Source: Clostridiales bacterium (GTDB lineage: Bacteria > Bacillota > Dethiobacteria > Dethiobacterales > Dethiobacteraceae). Taken from it: a stretch of DNA of 64,000 nucleotides. The stretch covers positions 124,001 to 188,000 of the forward strand of contig JAGXRM010000010.1 in NCBI GenBank assembly GCA_018335855.1. Direction: 5' to 3'. Shown here in pieces: positions 43,707-53,548 of this stretch. The position numbers were made by a program, and so were the translations under genes. The notes under the pieces were generated by a model. The model was given only the letters and a program-made list of their open reading frames with translations, was not told the DNA's origin and did no database searches. Position 1 is the first letter of the stretch. Each line of letters starts with the position of its first letter.

Positions 43707-45092
43707 CTAGAAAAAGTTAAGAGGGTTAACGTTGGAGCCGTTGCGCAAAACTTCAAAGTGTAAGTGCGGCCCGGTGGAATTTCCTGTGCTGCCGACACGG
43801 GCAATCTGGGAACCTTTGCTTACTTTCTGGCCCACAGATACCAGGATGGATGAATTGTGAGCGTACTTGGTGGCGTAGCCATTGCCGTGGTCGATAGATA
43901 TCAGGTTGCCGTAGGCACCGCCCCAACCGGCAAATGTAACAGTCCCGGAATCGGCGGCCAGTACTGCTGTACCTGAAGAAGAACCGATATCCACTCCATA
44001 ATGGAAGCGGGATCCACGCATACCGTAGCGGGATGTAATTCTTCCGCCTCCGGATACCGGCCAGAGAAAACGTCCGGTGCCGGCGACGGGAGCTGCTGCT
44101 GTTCCCCTGGCAACAACTTGGGTCTGAGGTTCTTCAATGATTACTTCGCCGAGAATTTCCCTTTGAACCTCACTGCCGTTTGTCTGCGTAATACGGTATG
44201 TAACTTCTTTATATCCGTACTTACCCGGGGTAATAACTTTTGTAGCGCCCTTATACATTTTACTGTCATTTTGATATTTTGTTTCAAAAGGAATTCTCTG
44301 CGTGAGCATAACTTCTTCTGTTACAGAGACACTTACGAACGGGTCTGCAACTACAAGGTTCAGTTCTTCTCCCGGCTGCAGACGATCTGAATCGCCCAGT
44401 TGAGGATTGGCCTGTTGAATTTGGCCCACTGTCATATTGTTACTTCTGGCGATGGTCCAGAGAGAATCGCCACGGGAAACCAGATACGTTTCACTCCGGT
44501 CGGTACCACGACGCAGGATGTCTGCCGCTTTATCAGCACTGTATAATGCATCGGGGTCAACCAGTGTCAGCCGGGCTTCTACCTGATCGTTGAGTACTAC
44601 GGCCTGGATTACAGAATTATCTTTGCCGCTGACGTAGGCACCTTTTAGTTCTTCAATGACCCTGTCATAGTCTTCAATGGCCCGAACAGCCAGCGTTGGC
44701 TTGTCGTTCACTATGATAACATACGCATAAACGTCATATTCTAATTCACGGCGCAACTGATCCTTAACCGTCCATTCATCGGGCTGGATACCGGGGCGCT
44801 GTTCCCGTTCCACCCGTACTTCCTGCAGGGGCTTTACTGGCAATCCATAACGTTCTGCTTCTTGCTCATGAAGTGCATCTACATATTCTAAGATTTCCGC
44901 TTCGTTAGGAACGAAGCCGATTTCCTCATTATCCAAATAAACCACGTATGTATAGGAGCCCGCGTGCGCATTCATTCCTGCCGCTGCAGCCAAAACCGCC
45001 ACAATAATAAGCAGAGCGCCTATCCTTGTACTATACTTGCGAAGATACCCTAAAACTACATGCATTCTTGCCAATAATATTTCTTTTGTCAT
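43707..45092 (-). CDS. Cell-wall endopeptidase with LysM, G5 and M23 domains
   Basis: From the ATG at 45090-45092 (preceded by GAGGTG) the protein has 461 residues. A membrane helix lies near 22-42 (IGALLIIVAVLAAAAGMNAHA). It is followed by a domain of about 130 residues, a LysM peptidoglycan-binding unit (YLVSRGDSLWTIARSNN), a G5 domain (EVMLTQRIPFETKYQ ... TPGKYGYKEVTY) and a C-terminal M23 peptidase with HYGVDIG and GPHLHFE as zinc ligands. It should cut cross-links in peptidoglycan. The longer open frame to 45173 lacks a ribosome site. Its position next to walRK suits a WalR-controlled hydrolase, though I found no clear operator. Confidence 0.92.
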   Translation of the reverse strand: MTKEILLARMHVVLGYLRKYSTRIGALLIIVAVLAAAAGMNAHAGSYTYVVYLDNEEIGFVPNEAEILEYVDALHEQEAERYGLPVKPLQEVRVEREQRPGIQPDEWTVKDQLRRELEYDVYAYVIIVNDKPTLAVRAIEDYDRVIEELKGAYVSGKDNSVIQAVVLNDQVEARLTLVDPDALYSADKAADILRRGTDRSETYLVSRGDSLWTIARSNNMTVGQIQQANPQLGDSDRLQPGEELNLVVADPFVSVSVTEEVMLTQRIPFETKYQNDSKMYKGATKVITPGKYGYKEVTYRITQTNGSEVQREILGEVIIEEPQTQVVARGTAAAPVAGTGRFLWPVSGGGRITSRYGMRGSRFHYGVDIGSSSGTAVLAADSGTVTFAGWGGAYGNLISIDHGNGYATKYAHNSSILVSVGQKVSKGSQIARVGSTGNSTGPHLHFEVLRNGSNVNPLNFF

Positions 45093-45210
45093 AAAACACC
45101 TCATAAGTCCCGGCAAAGAATAATTCCGGTTTTTCTTTAGTGCATACGTATAATTCGGCAAGTTTTCAGTCAATTCCTGCTAAACATTAATAAAATATTA
45201 AGTTTTCTTA

Positions 45211-45240
45211 AAAAAATTAAGAGACCATAATGGTCTCTTA
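45211..45240 (-). terminator. Terminator of the tRNA unit
   Basis: The palindrome TAAGAGACCA / TGGTCTCTTA with a 3-base loop is followed on the minus strand by AATTTTTT. It lies just past tRNA-Glu and ends the two-tRNA transcript. Confidence 0.85.
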
Positions 45241-45247
45241 GATTTTT

Positions 45248-45322
45248 TGGTGACCCCTGGGGGAATCGAACCCCCGTTAACGGCGTGAAAGGCCGCTGTC
45301 TTGACCGCTTGACCAAGGGGCC
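45248..45322 (-). tRNA. tRNA-Glu (anticodon TTC)
   Basis: The minus strand folds into a full cloverleaf: acceptor GGCCCCT with AGGGGTC, anticodon loop CTTTCAC with anticodon TTC, T-arm GGGGGTTCGATTCCCCC, and an encoded CCA end. It is the second gene of a two-tRNA unit. Confidence 0.95.
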
Positions 45323-45327
45323 TGAAT

Positions 45328-45403
45328 TGGTGAGCCATGATGGACTCGAACCATCGACACCCTGATTAAAAGTCAGGTGCTCTACCGACTGAGCTAATGG
45401 CCC
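45328..45403 (-). tRNA. tRNA-Lys (anticodon TTT)
   Basis: The minus strand gives acceptor GGGCCAT with ATGGCTC, D-arm TAGCTCAGTCGGTAGAGCA, anticodon loop CTTTTAA with anticodon TTT, T-arm GATGGTTCGAGTCCATC, and an encoded CCA end. Only five bases separate it from tRNA-Glu. Confidence 0.96.
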
Positions 45404-45423
45404 ACGTTACCCTACGGGTTTAT

Positions 45424-45452
45424 ATGTTACTATAACTAATACTCTTTGTCAA
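45424..45452 (-). promoter_or_regulatory. Sigma-A promoter of the tRNA-Lys/tRNA-Glu unit
   Basis: A perfect TTGACA and a TAACAT box are 17 bases apart on the minus strand, about 20 bases before the tRNA-Lys gene. This is the strongest promoter match in the window. Confidence 0.85.
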
Positions 45453-45471
45453 CGACCAATACTAGGTTTTT

Positions 45472-46785
<1,314 letters not shown>

Positions 46786-46825
46786 TTATGGCGAAATAAT
46801 AGCACAATACTGTTCACCTATGGAT

Positions 46826-46855
46826 ATAGTATCCCCAGTCAAAAAAACAACTCAA
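46826..46855 (-). promoter_or_regulatory. Possible purA promoter
   Basis: TTGAGT and TACTAT on the minus strand are 18 bases apart and overlap the T run of the dnaB terminator. The match is moderate; no purine-box or guanine riboswitch was recognised in the short leader. Confidence 0.4.
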
Positions 46856-46880
46856 ACAGAATTTTCATTCCATTCGAGTT
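46841..46880 (-). terminator. Terminator after dnaB
   Basis: On the minus strand AACTCGAA and TTTGAGTT form an imperfect stem with an inner AAT/ATT part, followed by GTTTTTTT. It lies about 80 bases past the dnaB stop. Confidence 0.55.
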
Positions 46881-46957
46881 TTACTACGTTTATACCCACA
46901 CCTTTTTTAGATAGTCAATGTTTACCAAGGGTAGTTTAGCAGACTAAAGCGTTTTTG

Positions 46958-48313
46958 TCAAGCCAGACGCTGACTTTCCTGGCCGTGGTCACGGGCGATA
47001 CTGAGAAACTTATTATGACTTTCCTTAAAGTATAACTGGATGCTACCTACAGGGCCGTTACGCTGCTTGGCAATAATAATGTCCGTCTCGTGCCGGCTCT
47101 CCGTATCCTGGTTGTAATACCCTTCACGGTAGATAAACGCGACAATGTCAGCGTTGGCCTCTATGCCCCCTGACTCCAGCAAATCACTGAGAATAGGGCG
47201 CTTTTTTTCTCGTTGCTCCACTGCCCGGGAAAGCTGTGACAAAGCAATAACAGGCACTTCCAACTCCTTGGCCAAAGCTTTGAGCGAACGGGATATTCCG
47301 GAGATTTCCTGCTGACGGTTTTCACTGCGCTCACTGCCGCGCATTAACTGCAGATAATCAACAAAGACTGCGGCTAGTCCGTGCTCTGCTTTAAGACGGC
47401 GTGCTTTAGCGCGCATTTCCATAATGGAAATCGATGCGGTATCATCAATAAAGAGCGGTGCTTCGGCCAACGGCCCGGCAGCCCGTGTCAGCTTTGGGTA
47501 ATCTTCATCAGAAAGGTATCCCCGACGCAGACGCTGGGCATCAATGTTTGCCTGGGCAACGAGCATTCGCTGAACCAACTGTTCTTTGGACATTTCCAGA
47601 GAAAAAACGGCAACGGGCAGCTTTTCATTGACCGCGATATGCTGGGCAATGTTTAACGCCAGTGTTGTCTTACCCATACTGGGACGGGCGGCAATAATGA
47701 TTAAATCAGAATTCTGGAAACCGCTGGTGATGTTATCCAGGTCGGGGAACCCGGTTGGTATTCCGGTTACTCCTCCTTTGTTCCCCCAAAGCTTATCGAT
47801 TCGCTCAAAAGCGCTTTTTAAGATATCTTTCATGCTGGAAAAGCCCTGCGGATTAGAACGTTGAGATACTTCAAAAATGGCTTTTTCCGCTTCATCCAGA
47901 ATTTCGTCCACATTATCCGCCGCTTCAAAACTGCGGGTTACAATACGGGTCGCAGCATTAATCATGGAGCGCAGCACGGCCTTATCCCGAACGATACGGG
48001 CATAATAGGCCACATTGGCAGCGGTTGGAACAATGTTGGCCAACGTAGTCAGGTAAGACATACCGCCGATGCTTTCCAGTTGGTTATGCCGGCCAAGCTC
48101 TTCGACCAGAGTAACGAGATCAACCGGTTCAGCCCGCTCTGAGAGTGCTGTCATGGCGGAAAATATTTTTTGGTGGCCATCCCGATAGAAGTCTGCGGCG
48201 CGCAGGTACTCAGCCGCAGCAATAATTGCATCTTTGTTAATCAGCATAGAGCCGAGCACAGACTGCTCCGCTTCAATATTTTGGGGGGGGATTCGCTCTA
48301 AACTCCCGGTCAT
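46958..48313 (-). CDS. dnaB: Replicative DNA helicase DnaB
   Basis: The 451-residue hexameric helicase has the N-terminal primase-binding domain (PPQNIEAEQSVLGSML) and a RecA-like C-terminal domain with Walker A ARPSMGKTTLALN, Walker B VFVDYLQLM, and a DnaB-type ending (RNGPVGSIQLYFKE). It unwinds DNA at the fork. It is the third gene of the rplI-lonC-dnaB run; the gap to lonC is 14 bases and GAGGTG precedes the ATG. Confidence 0.97.
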   Translation of the reverse strand: MTGSLERIPPQNIEAEQSVLGSMLINKDAIIAAAEYLRAADFYRDGHQKIFSAMTALSERAEPVDLVTLVEELGRHNQLESIGGMSYLTTLANIVPTAANVAYYARIVRDKAVLRSMINAATRIVTRSFEAADNVDEILDEAEKAIFEVSQRSNPQGFSSMKDILKSAFERIDKLWGNKGGVTGIPTGFPDLDNITSGFQNSDLIIIAARPSMGKTTLALNIAQHIAVNEKLPVAVFSLEMSKEQLVQRMLVAQANIDAQRLRRGYLSDEDYPKLTRAAGPLAEAPLFIDDTASISIMEMRAKARRLKAEHGLAAVFVDYLQLMRGSERSENRQQEISGISRSLKALAKELEVPVIALSQLSRAVEQREKKRPILSDLLESGGIEANADIVAFIYREGYYNQDTESRHETDIIIAKQRNGPVGSIQLYFKESHNKFLSIARDHGQESQRLA

Positions 48314-48327
48314 CGGAACACCTCATT

Positions 48328-50253
48328 TTATTGGGAAATCTTTTCGTTAATATTTTCAAAAAAATACGGCAATGCTTCTTCCACTGTGGATACCGGAACC
48401 ACTTTCAGCCCGTCCATGGTAAAAGGAATATCATCTTTATTTTCTTCGGGGATTAAAACTGTGGGAATACCGGCAAGGCGGGCACCGTACAGTTTTTCCG
48501 AGATCCCGCCCACAGGACGAACAAATCCCTGCAAAGATACTTCACCGGTAACCGCGACGTTTTGCGAGACAGGCCATCCTTTCATTGCACTAAGCAACAC
48601 AATAACCGTCGCCAGGCCGGCAGAAGGTCCGTCAATACGACCGCCGCCGATTACATTGACATGAAGGTCAAAATTACTTAACTCTTCGCCTGACAGTCGC
48701 CGGATTACAGCCGCTGCATTAAAAACGGAATCCCGGGCCATACTGCCCGCTGTCTCATTAAAGCGCATTGTCCCTTTTCCCGGTTCCCGTGCTGGAAAAG
48801 CAACCGCTTCAATTTCCAGGACGCTGCCCAGGTAACCGCTTACGCCCAGGCCGAAAACTTTTCCGGGTAACGTACCCTGTGCTTTTTTCTTTAGTGTATT
48901 CGGAGAATATCTCCCCGAGCGCAGAGATTCCATTACCATGTCCCTGTTGATAACCACACAGCTTTTTTCACCGTTTTGGTCCGTCTTATAAAGACCCAGG
49001 CCGAAAGAATCTGCCAATAGGTTTACCGCCTGGCGGCCTTCCGTGGTATATTCACTGATTGTTGAAGCGACACCGTCTTCCAGGCAGACTTCCAGCTTTG
49101 CTGCTGCATTTTCCACAATACTGCGGACATGATACGGTGTCAGCGGTTCAAAAAAGACGGATGTACTGCGGGAACGAAGGGCAGGGCTAATTTCATCCGG
49201 AGAACATGTGGTCGCGCCTATTAAAACAAAATCTGCAGGAGCACCTTCTTCAAAAAGCTTGCGGATATATTGGGGTATCTGGCTGTCAGAAGGATCATAA
49301 TACGCTGAATCAAAATCTACTTTTTTATCCTCCAGCACTTTCAACAGCTTGCTTTGCAAGTGTACGTCCAATTCCCCGATCTCATCAATGAAAAGAATTC
49401 CGCCGTGAGCTTCGGTAACAAGACCAGGTTTCGGCTCAGGCACGCCACCGTCAACCAGGTCCCGTTTTGCGCCTTGATAGATGGGGTCATGGACTGAGCC
49501 CAGAAGCGGGTTTGTCGTTTCCCTGGGATCCCAGCGCAGCGTTGTCCCATCCACTTCCACAAACGGCGCATCCGCGGCAAAAATACTCTGCTTTAATTTT
49601 TTGGCAGCCTCGAGAGCCAGTCTGGCCGCGGTGGTTTTACCCACGCCGGGCGGACCGTAAATAATCATATGCTGCGGGTATGGGGACGCCAGTTTAGCCA
49701 TGAGCGCCTGGATGGCCGCTTCCTGCCCGACAATTTCATTTAATGTTTTAGGGCGCAGAATCTCAAGAGCAGTTCTGTTTAACTTTTGGCTTTTCATCTT
49801 TTCCAGCTGGGCAAACTTTTTGAGCGTCTGAGGATTCTCAGGACCGCCCTGCTCTTTAAGCAACTGGCGTTTCATTTCCTGGATATATTCTTCATGTCTT
49901 TCCTGCATTTTCTCAGCAATTTTACGTTCAATAGATTCTTCCACTGTACGGCGGGCCATTTGGTCAGCAAGCTCTTCATAGAGCGCCTGTAAGACATCGG
50001 GGATTTCTTCCGGTGACGGAGGGTTTTCCAGAGCCGGGTTTTCAAATATTACCCGCTGCAGGCCAAGAATACGATCTTCCAGTTTCCGCGACCGCAATAG
50101 GGTGAGCGCCTCCAGTTTTCCCGCTTTTAAAACAAGCTTGTCCGCACCAATCATTCCGGAAAGCAAAGCATAAACAGCGTTAATCTCCCGTTTTAGCTGA
50201 TCTTTGCTATCCATAACATTTTGTGAGAGTCTTGTTGTCAATGTCTTTTTCAT
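48328..50253 (-). CDS. lonC: LonC, spore-associated Lon-family ATP-dependent protease
   Basis: The 641-residue protein resembles LonB more than classic Lon. An N-terminal helical region (1-150) replaces the usual substrate domain. The AAA+ part shows Walker A YGPPGVGKTT, Walker B ILFIDEIGELD, and a sensor region. The C-terminal peptidase domain has the catalytic Ser in GPSAGLAT and Lys in GISEKLYGA. The LonC group is restricted to a subset of endospore formers and is linked to sporulation by that distribution. It sits between rplI and dnaB, where related genomes also carry it. Its presence is a good sign that this organism makes spores. Confidence 0.9.
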   Translation of the reverse strand: MKKTLTTRLSQNVMDSKDQLKREINAVYALLSGMIGADKLVLKAGKLEALTLLRSRKLEDRILGLQRVIFENPALENPPSPEEIPDVLQALYEELADQMARRTVEESIERKIAEKMQERHEEYIQEMKRQLLKEQGGPENPQTLKKFAQLEKMKSQKLNRTALEILRPKTLNEIVGQEAAIQALMAKLASPYPQHMIIYGPPGVGKTTAARLALEAAKKLKQSIFAADAPFVEVDGTTLRWDPRETTNPLLGSVHDPIYQGAKRDLVDGGVPEPKPGLVTEAHGGILFIDEIGELDVHLQSKLLKVLEDKKVDFDSAYYDPSDSQIPQYIRKLFEEGAPADFVLIGATTCSPDEISPALRSRSTSVFFEPLTPYHVRSIVENAAAKLEVCLEDGVASTISEYTTEGRQAVNLLADSFGLGLYKTDQNGEKSCVVINRDMVMESLRSGRYSPNTLKKKAQGTLPGKVFGLGVSGYLGSVLEIEAVAFPAREPGKGTMRFNETAGSMARDSVFNAAAVIRRLSGEELSNFDLHVNVIGGGRIDGPSAGLATVIVLLSAMKGWPVSQNVAVTGEVSLQGFVRPVGGISEKLYGARLAGIPTVLIPEENKDDIPFTMDGLKVVPVSTVEEALPYFFENINEKISQ

Positions 50254-50265
50254 TTTATTCTCCTC

Positions 50266-50706
50266 TTATGTCCTTACTACCAACTGTATATGCGAATCCA
50301 CATCAGGGTGTAGTTTGATACGGACAGAATACGTCCCTAAGTTTTTTATGGTTTCTCCTAAATCAATCTTCCGTTTATCAACAGTGAACCCTTTTTCCTT
50401 AAGAGCGCTGGCTACATCAGCGCTGGTGACAGAACCGAAAAGCCTGCCTCCCTCACCTACCTTGGCCACAACTTCCAGGGTCAGCCCGTCTATCTTTTTC
50501 GCCAGGGCTTCCGCAGCAGAAAGAACCTTAGCTACCTTTGCTTCCTGCCTTTTTTCCTGGCTCTGGTGTTCTTTAAGGTGACCGCCGCTTGCTTCAACTA
50601 CAAGGCCGCGCGGTATTAGATAATTTCTCGCGTACCCCTCAGCCACTTCTTTAATTTCCCCTTTTTTACCAAGGGCTTTAACATCCTGAATTAAAATAAC
50701 CTTCAT
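50266..50706 (-). CDS. rplI: Ribosomal protein L9
   Basis: The 146-residue protein begins [32 protein letters not shown], the L9 signature, followed by the long connecting helix and the C-terminal rRNA-binding domain with GRLFGSVT. It binds 23S rRNA at the base of the L1 stalk. AAAGGAGG precedes the ATG. It is the first gene of the rplI-lonC-dnaB unit, downstream of rpsR across a terminator. Confidence 0.97.
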   Translation of the reverse strand: MKVILIQDVKALGKKGEIKEVAEGYARNYLIPRGLVVEASGGHLKEHQSQEKRQEAKVAKVLSAAEALAKKIDGLTLEVVAKVGEGGRLFGSVTSADVASALKEKGFTVDKRKIDLGETIKNLGTYSVRIKLHPDVDSHIQLVVRT

Positions 50707-50862
50707 TTAAAAATTCCTCCTTTCGGAAACCATCCGACTGTACTTGTTCTGCATAAAAACTGTATTCTCCTGCCCGCAACACGGACAGTTCTTCTGCTAA
50801 TTTTACCAAGGCAAGGCAAAATTTCGCGAAAGGCGTGTTCTTTTAATTTCCAGGGTGAAAGT

Positions 50863-50884
50863 AAAAACGCCCGGAGACCGGGCG
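50863..50884 (-). terminator. Terminator after rpsR
   Basis: The stem CGCCCGG / CCGGGCG with a 3-base loop is followed on the minus strand by TTTTTAC. It ends the rpsF-ssb-rpsR transcript. Confidence 0.88.
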
Positions 50885-50897
50885 CTTAGTGAAAAGC

Positions 50898-51128
50898 TTA
50901 TTCAGCTGTGTAAGGCAACAGGGCGATATTACGTGCCCGCTTAATTGCCATTGTTAACTGACGCTGGTGTTTCGCACAATTACCGGATATCCGGCGCGGT
51001 AAAATCTTGCCACGTTCTGTAAGAAAGCGAGCCAGTTTCCCTGTAACTTTATAATCGATACTCGTTGCTTTATCTACACAGAAACTGCAGATTTTGCGTT
51101 TATTCCTGCGACCGCGTTCCCTACGCAT
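50898..51128 (-). CDS. rpsR: Ribosomal protein S18
   Basis: The 76-residue protein shows the S18 markers [21 protein letters not shown] and [24 protein letters not shown]. The two cysteines near the N-terminus and one near the centre are retained, so this is the zinc-type form. S18 pairs with S6 in the platform of the small subunit. It ends the S6 operon. Confidence 0.97.
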   Translation of the reverse strand: MRRERGRRNKRKICSFCVDKATSIDYKVTGKLARFLTERGKILPRRISGNCAKHQRQLTMAIKRARNIALLPYTAE

Positions 51129-51168
51129 GGTGCAGACCTCCTTGACTTAAAATAATTGATACAGCCAT

Positions 51169-51564
51169 TTAAAAGGGGACATCATCTTCCCCGATCATTG
51201 AGTCATCAAAAGACGGTGATTCATCACTGGCAGCACGCTTATCTTTACTGCCCGGTGAGCTTAGAAACTGAACACTGTCCGCGATCACTTCCGCTATAGT
51301 CCGTTTCTGACCTTCACGGTCTTCATAAGAACGGATCTGCAGCCTTCCGTCAACGGCGACCAAACTGCCTTTACCTAAATATTTGGCACAGTTCTCTGCC
51401 TGAGCGCGCCAGACAACAATGGGAACAAAATCTGTCTCTTTTTTCTGGCCAAAACGCCGGTTAACAGCCAGCGTAAAGCTGGCTACGGCCACACCGTTGG
51501 CGGGTGTGTAGCGCAACTCGGGGTCTCCCGTTAATCTACCGACAAGAACGATGCGGTTAAGCAT
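51169..51564 (-). CDS. ssb: Single-stranded DNA-binding protein
   Basis: The 131-residue protein has the OB fold ([36 protein letters not shown]), a short linker, and the acidic tip DDVPF that binds partner proteins. It coats single-stranded DNA at the fork. The linker is short (about 25 residues), shorter than in B. subtilis SsbA. It lies between rpsF and rpsR as in most Firmicutes. Confidence 0.97.
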   Translation of the reverse strand: MLNRIVLVGRLTGDPELRYTPANGVAVASFTLAVNRRFGQKKETDFVPIVVWRAQAENCAKYLGKGSLVAVDGRLQIRSYEDREGQKRTIAEVIADSVQFLSSPGSKDKRAASDESPSFDDSMIGEDDVPF

Positions 51565-51582
51565 GGCTCCTCACCCCCGGTT

Positions 51583-51873
51583 CTATTGTTCTTCTTTAAC
51601 AATGAGGTAGCGGATTACATCATCAGAAATTCTGAAATTCCGCTCAAGTTCGTTGGTTACATTGGCTTCGCCAGTGTAATGAAAGAGTACGTAGTACCCT
51701 TCCCGGAACTTTTTGTCTACCTCATAGGCCAACTTGCGTCGACCCATGCGATTCACGTTAGTTACTTCACCCTTCTCGCCCTCAATGATCCCTTTAAACT
51801 TCTCAACCAAGGCGTCATATGCCTCTTCCTCGAGTTCGGGTCTAAGAATATACATGGTTTCGTACTTTGTCAT
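51583..51873 (-). CDS. rpsF: Ribosomal protein S6
   Basis: The 96-residue protein starts MTKYETMYILRPELEEEAYDALVEKF and shows GRRKLAYEVDKKFREGYYVLFHY, both typical of S6. It pairs with S18, encoded two genes on. GGGAGGAGGTG is a strong ribosome site. The promoter lies about 75 bases upstream. Confidence 0.97.
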   Translation of the reverse strand: MTKYETMYILRPELEEEAYDALVEKFKGIIEGEKGEVTNVNRMGRRKLAYEVDKKFREGYYVLFHYTGEANVTNELERNFRISDDVIRYLIVKEEQ

Positions 51874-51874
51874 G

Positions 51875-51930
51875 GCCTATTCACCTCCTCCCTATGGTCT
51901 ATGGCCCCCGGTCAATGCCAGGAGCAGGGA
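51875..51930 (-). promoter_or_regulatory. rpsF leader with a possible S6:S18 binding hairpin
   Basis: In the mRNA, CCTGG and CCGGG arms enclose a short loop ahead of the ribosome site. The S6:S18 complex is known to bind an rpsF-leader hairpin containing a CCG word, and ACCGGGGG here could serve. The match is loose and is an inference. Confidence 0.3.
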
Positions 51931-51942
51931 AGTACAACCTAT

Positions 51943-51971
51943 ATAGTACCATAATCAGCCAGGATTGACAA
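51943..51971 (-). promoter_or_regulatory. Sigma-A promoter of the rpsF-ssb-rpsR operon
   Basis: TTGTCA and TACTAT on the minus strand are 17 bases apart. Transcription would start near 51936, giving a leader of about 60 bases. Confidence 0.75.
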
Positions 51972-52040
51972 GGGATGAGTTTTCAGCAGTATGTCCACCC
52001 TAGTGTTGTAGCTTATTTTAAGACAAAGACGGTGATCTGC

Positions 52041-52423
52041 ATGGATGTTTATCTGCTTGGCGCCGGGTTTTCCAATGACGCTGGTGTCCCTACTATGAAA
52101 AACTTTATGGACGGTGTACATACCGCAGCCGTAGCCTACAAATCCAGGCCGGAAGCTGCTGTTATAGAGGCTGCGTTAGAGATTGCCTTTTCCGGGATGC
52201 TGACCGCTTAATCATTGGTGGCTTCTCTTTTGCCGGACGGGATGCCGACTTTCACCGCCGCTTTCTAACAGCGGTGAAAGAAAACAATTCTCTGGAAGAG
52301 GTGGTTCTTGTTAACCGTGATGAGGATACCTGCAAAACCATTGGCAGCCTATTGCCAAAAGGGACCTCTTGGCGGTCAGTACCGGGATTTGCGCAGTTCT
52401 GCGAAGAAGAAAACTACAAATGA
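52041..52423 (+). pseudogene. Decayed SIR2-like gene
   Basis: Two plus-strand frames carry the two ends of a SIR2-like protein. The first (ATG at 52041) begins MDVYLLGAGFSNDAGVPTM, the NAD-binding GAG motif region, and stops at 52211. The second, in another frame (about 52170-52423), reads ADRLIIGGFSFAGRDADFHR and continues to EEENYK and a TGA. SIR2_2-type proteins of this kind are about 300 residues; only about 130 remain, so the middle is deleted. It is the only plus-strand gene between rpsF and yyaC. Members can be NAD-consuming antiphage effectors, but no function can be assigned to this relic. Confidence 0.75.
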
Positions 52424-52449
52424 TCCGGCCAACTTTGGTCCGGGTCATT

Positions 52450-52641
52450 TTACTCTGTTGGTTCCGGCAGGATTTCTCGAACGCTTTTTTCGAATTTTCC
52501 CCTGGGAATCATTACGCTGCGTCCGCATTCTACACATTTTATACGAAAATCCATGCCGACACGTATAATCGTCCAAATATCACCGCCGCATGGATGTACT
52601 TTTTTCATCCGAACCCGTTGCCCCAGGCTATACTCAGCCAT
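52450..52641 (-). CDS. DUF951 family protein
   Basis: The 63-residue protein begins MAEYSLGQRVRMKKVHPCGGDIWTI and contains CVECGRSVMIPRGKFE. The HPCGG and CxxC motifs could hold a zinc ion. The family is small and widespread in Firmicutes, usually next to mscS and rpsF as here; its role is unknown. The ATG at 52639-52641 overlaps the mscS stop by eight bases (ATGGCTGA), with GGGAG upstream, so the two are coupled. The longer open frame to 52704 is not family-like. Confidence 0.9.
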   Translation of the reverse strand: MAEYSLGQRVRMKKVHPCGGDIWTIIRVGMDFRIKCVECGRSVMIPRGKFEKSVREILPEPTE

Positions 52642-53521
52642 CGGTCTCAACTCCCTTGTCGTTGCCCCGATTGTAGATGACACGCCTTGGATAGGGTATT
52701 TCAATACCTTTCTCGTCGAAGGTCTTTTTAATTAGACGGCGCAAATCCCTCTCCACCTTCCACTGCGTCATGTTTACCGTCCGTGCAAATAGGCGAATGA
52801 CGACGGCAGAGTCGCCCAAACCCTCCACACCCAGGACCATGGGCCCTTCCACCACATCCGGCTCATTCTCCGCAAACTGACGAGAGAGTTCCTCCAGCAC
52901 AGATACCACATAGTCGATATCTTCTTCATATGCCACGCCCACATCTACCAGCGCACGCATGTTGCCGCGGGCTTTGTTAGTAACCGCTTCAATATGACCG
53001 TTGGGAATGATATGTAATTCTCCACTAAAGTCTCTTATTTTTGTAATCCGCAGACCCAGTTCTTCTACAATACCGCTATAGGAGCCGGTGGTAATGAAAT
53101 CACCGACTGAAAACTGATCTTCTAATAAAATAAAGAAGCCGGAAATGATATCACGGACAAGGTTTTGGGCACCAAAACCAATGGCAAGGCCGAATATACC
53201 GGCACCGGCCAGAATCGGCCCGATATCCATAATTTCCAACTCTGTCAGCACAAGAATAATCGTTAATGCATAGATAAAATACCGCCAGATAGATACAAGC
53301 AGTGCAGAAATAGTTTTTGCTTTATTTTCAGGGAGATGTATCTTCGATTGCCCTTTGATATCAAACAGCTTACAGATTACACTGTTGCCAAAGCGCAACG
53401 CAAAGCGGGCGAGAAGGATTATCAATAAAGATTTGATAATCCTTGTTCCCCAGGTTATAGCCATCTCGAAAAAGAACGATTCAAGAAATTCTCCGTTCAG
53501 TTGTGTAAAGATCTGCAGCAT
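52634..53521 (-). CDS. mscS: MscS-family small-conductance mechanosensitive channel
   Basis: The 295-residue protein has three N-terminal membrane helices, with the pore-lining segment near 108-130 (AGAGIFGLAIGFGAQNLVRDIISGFFILLE cut by the usual Gly/Ala pattern), the beta domain (QFSVGDFITTGSYSGIVEELGLRITKIRD), and a cytoplasmic alpha/beta vestibule. It opens on membrane tension to release solutes. It lies 27 bases after adk and overlaps the DUF951 gene. Confidence 0.94.
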   Translation of the reverse strand: MLQIFTQLNGEFLESFFFEMAITWGTRIIKSLLIILLARFALRFGNSVICKLFDIKGQSKIHLPENKAKTISALLVSIWRYFIYALTIILVLTELEIMDIGPILAGAGIFGLAIGFGAQNLVRDIISGFFILLEDQFSVGDFITTGSYSGIVEELGLRITKIRDFSGELHIIPNGHIEAVTNKARGNMRALVDVGVAYEEDIDYVVSVLEELSRQFAENEPDVVEGPMVLGVEGLGDSAVVIRLFARTVNMTQWKVERDLRRLIKKTFDEKGIEIPYPRRVIYNRGNDKGVETDG

Positions 53522-53548
53522 GCCATCACCTTGTTTTGCGAATCAGGC

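Noticed and set aside
50707-50760. Short frame of 15 codons overlapping the rplI start
   Set aside because: It has no ribosome site of its own and no conservation that I can recognise; probably chance.
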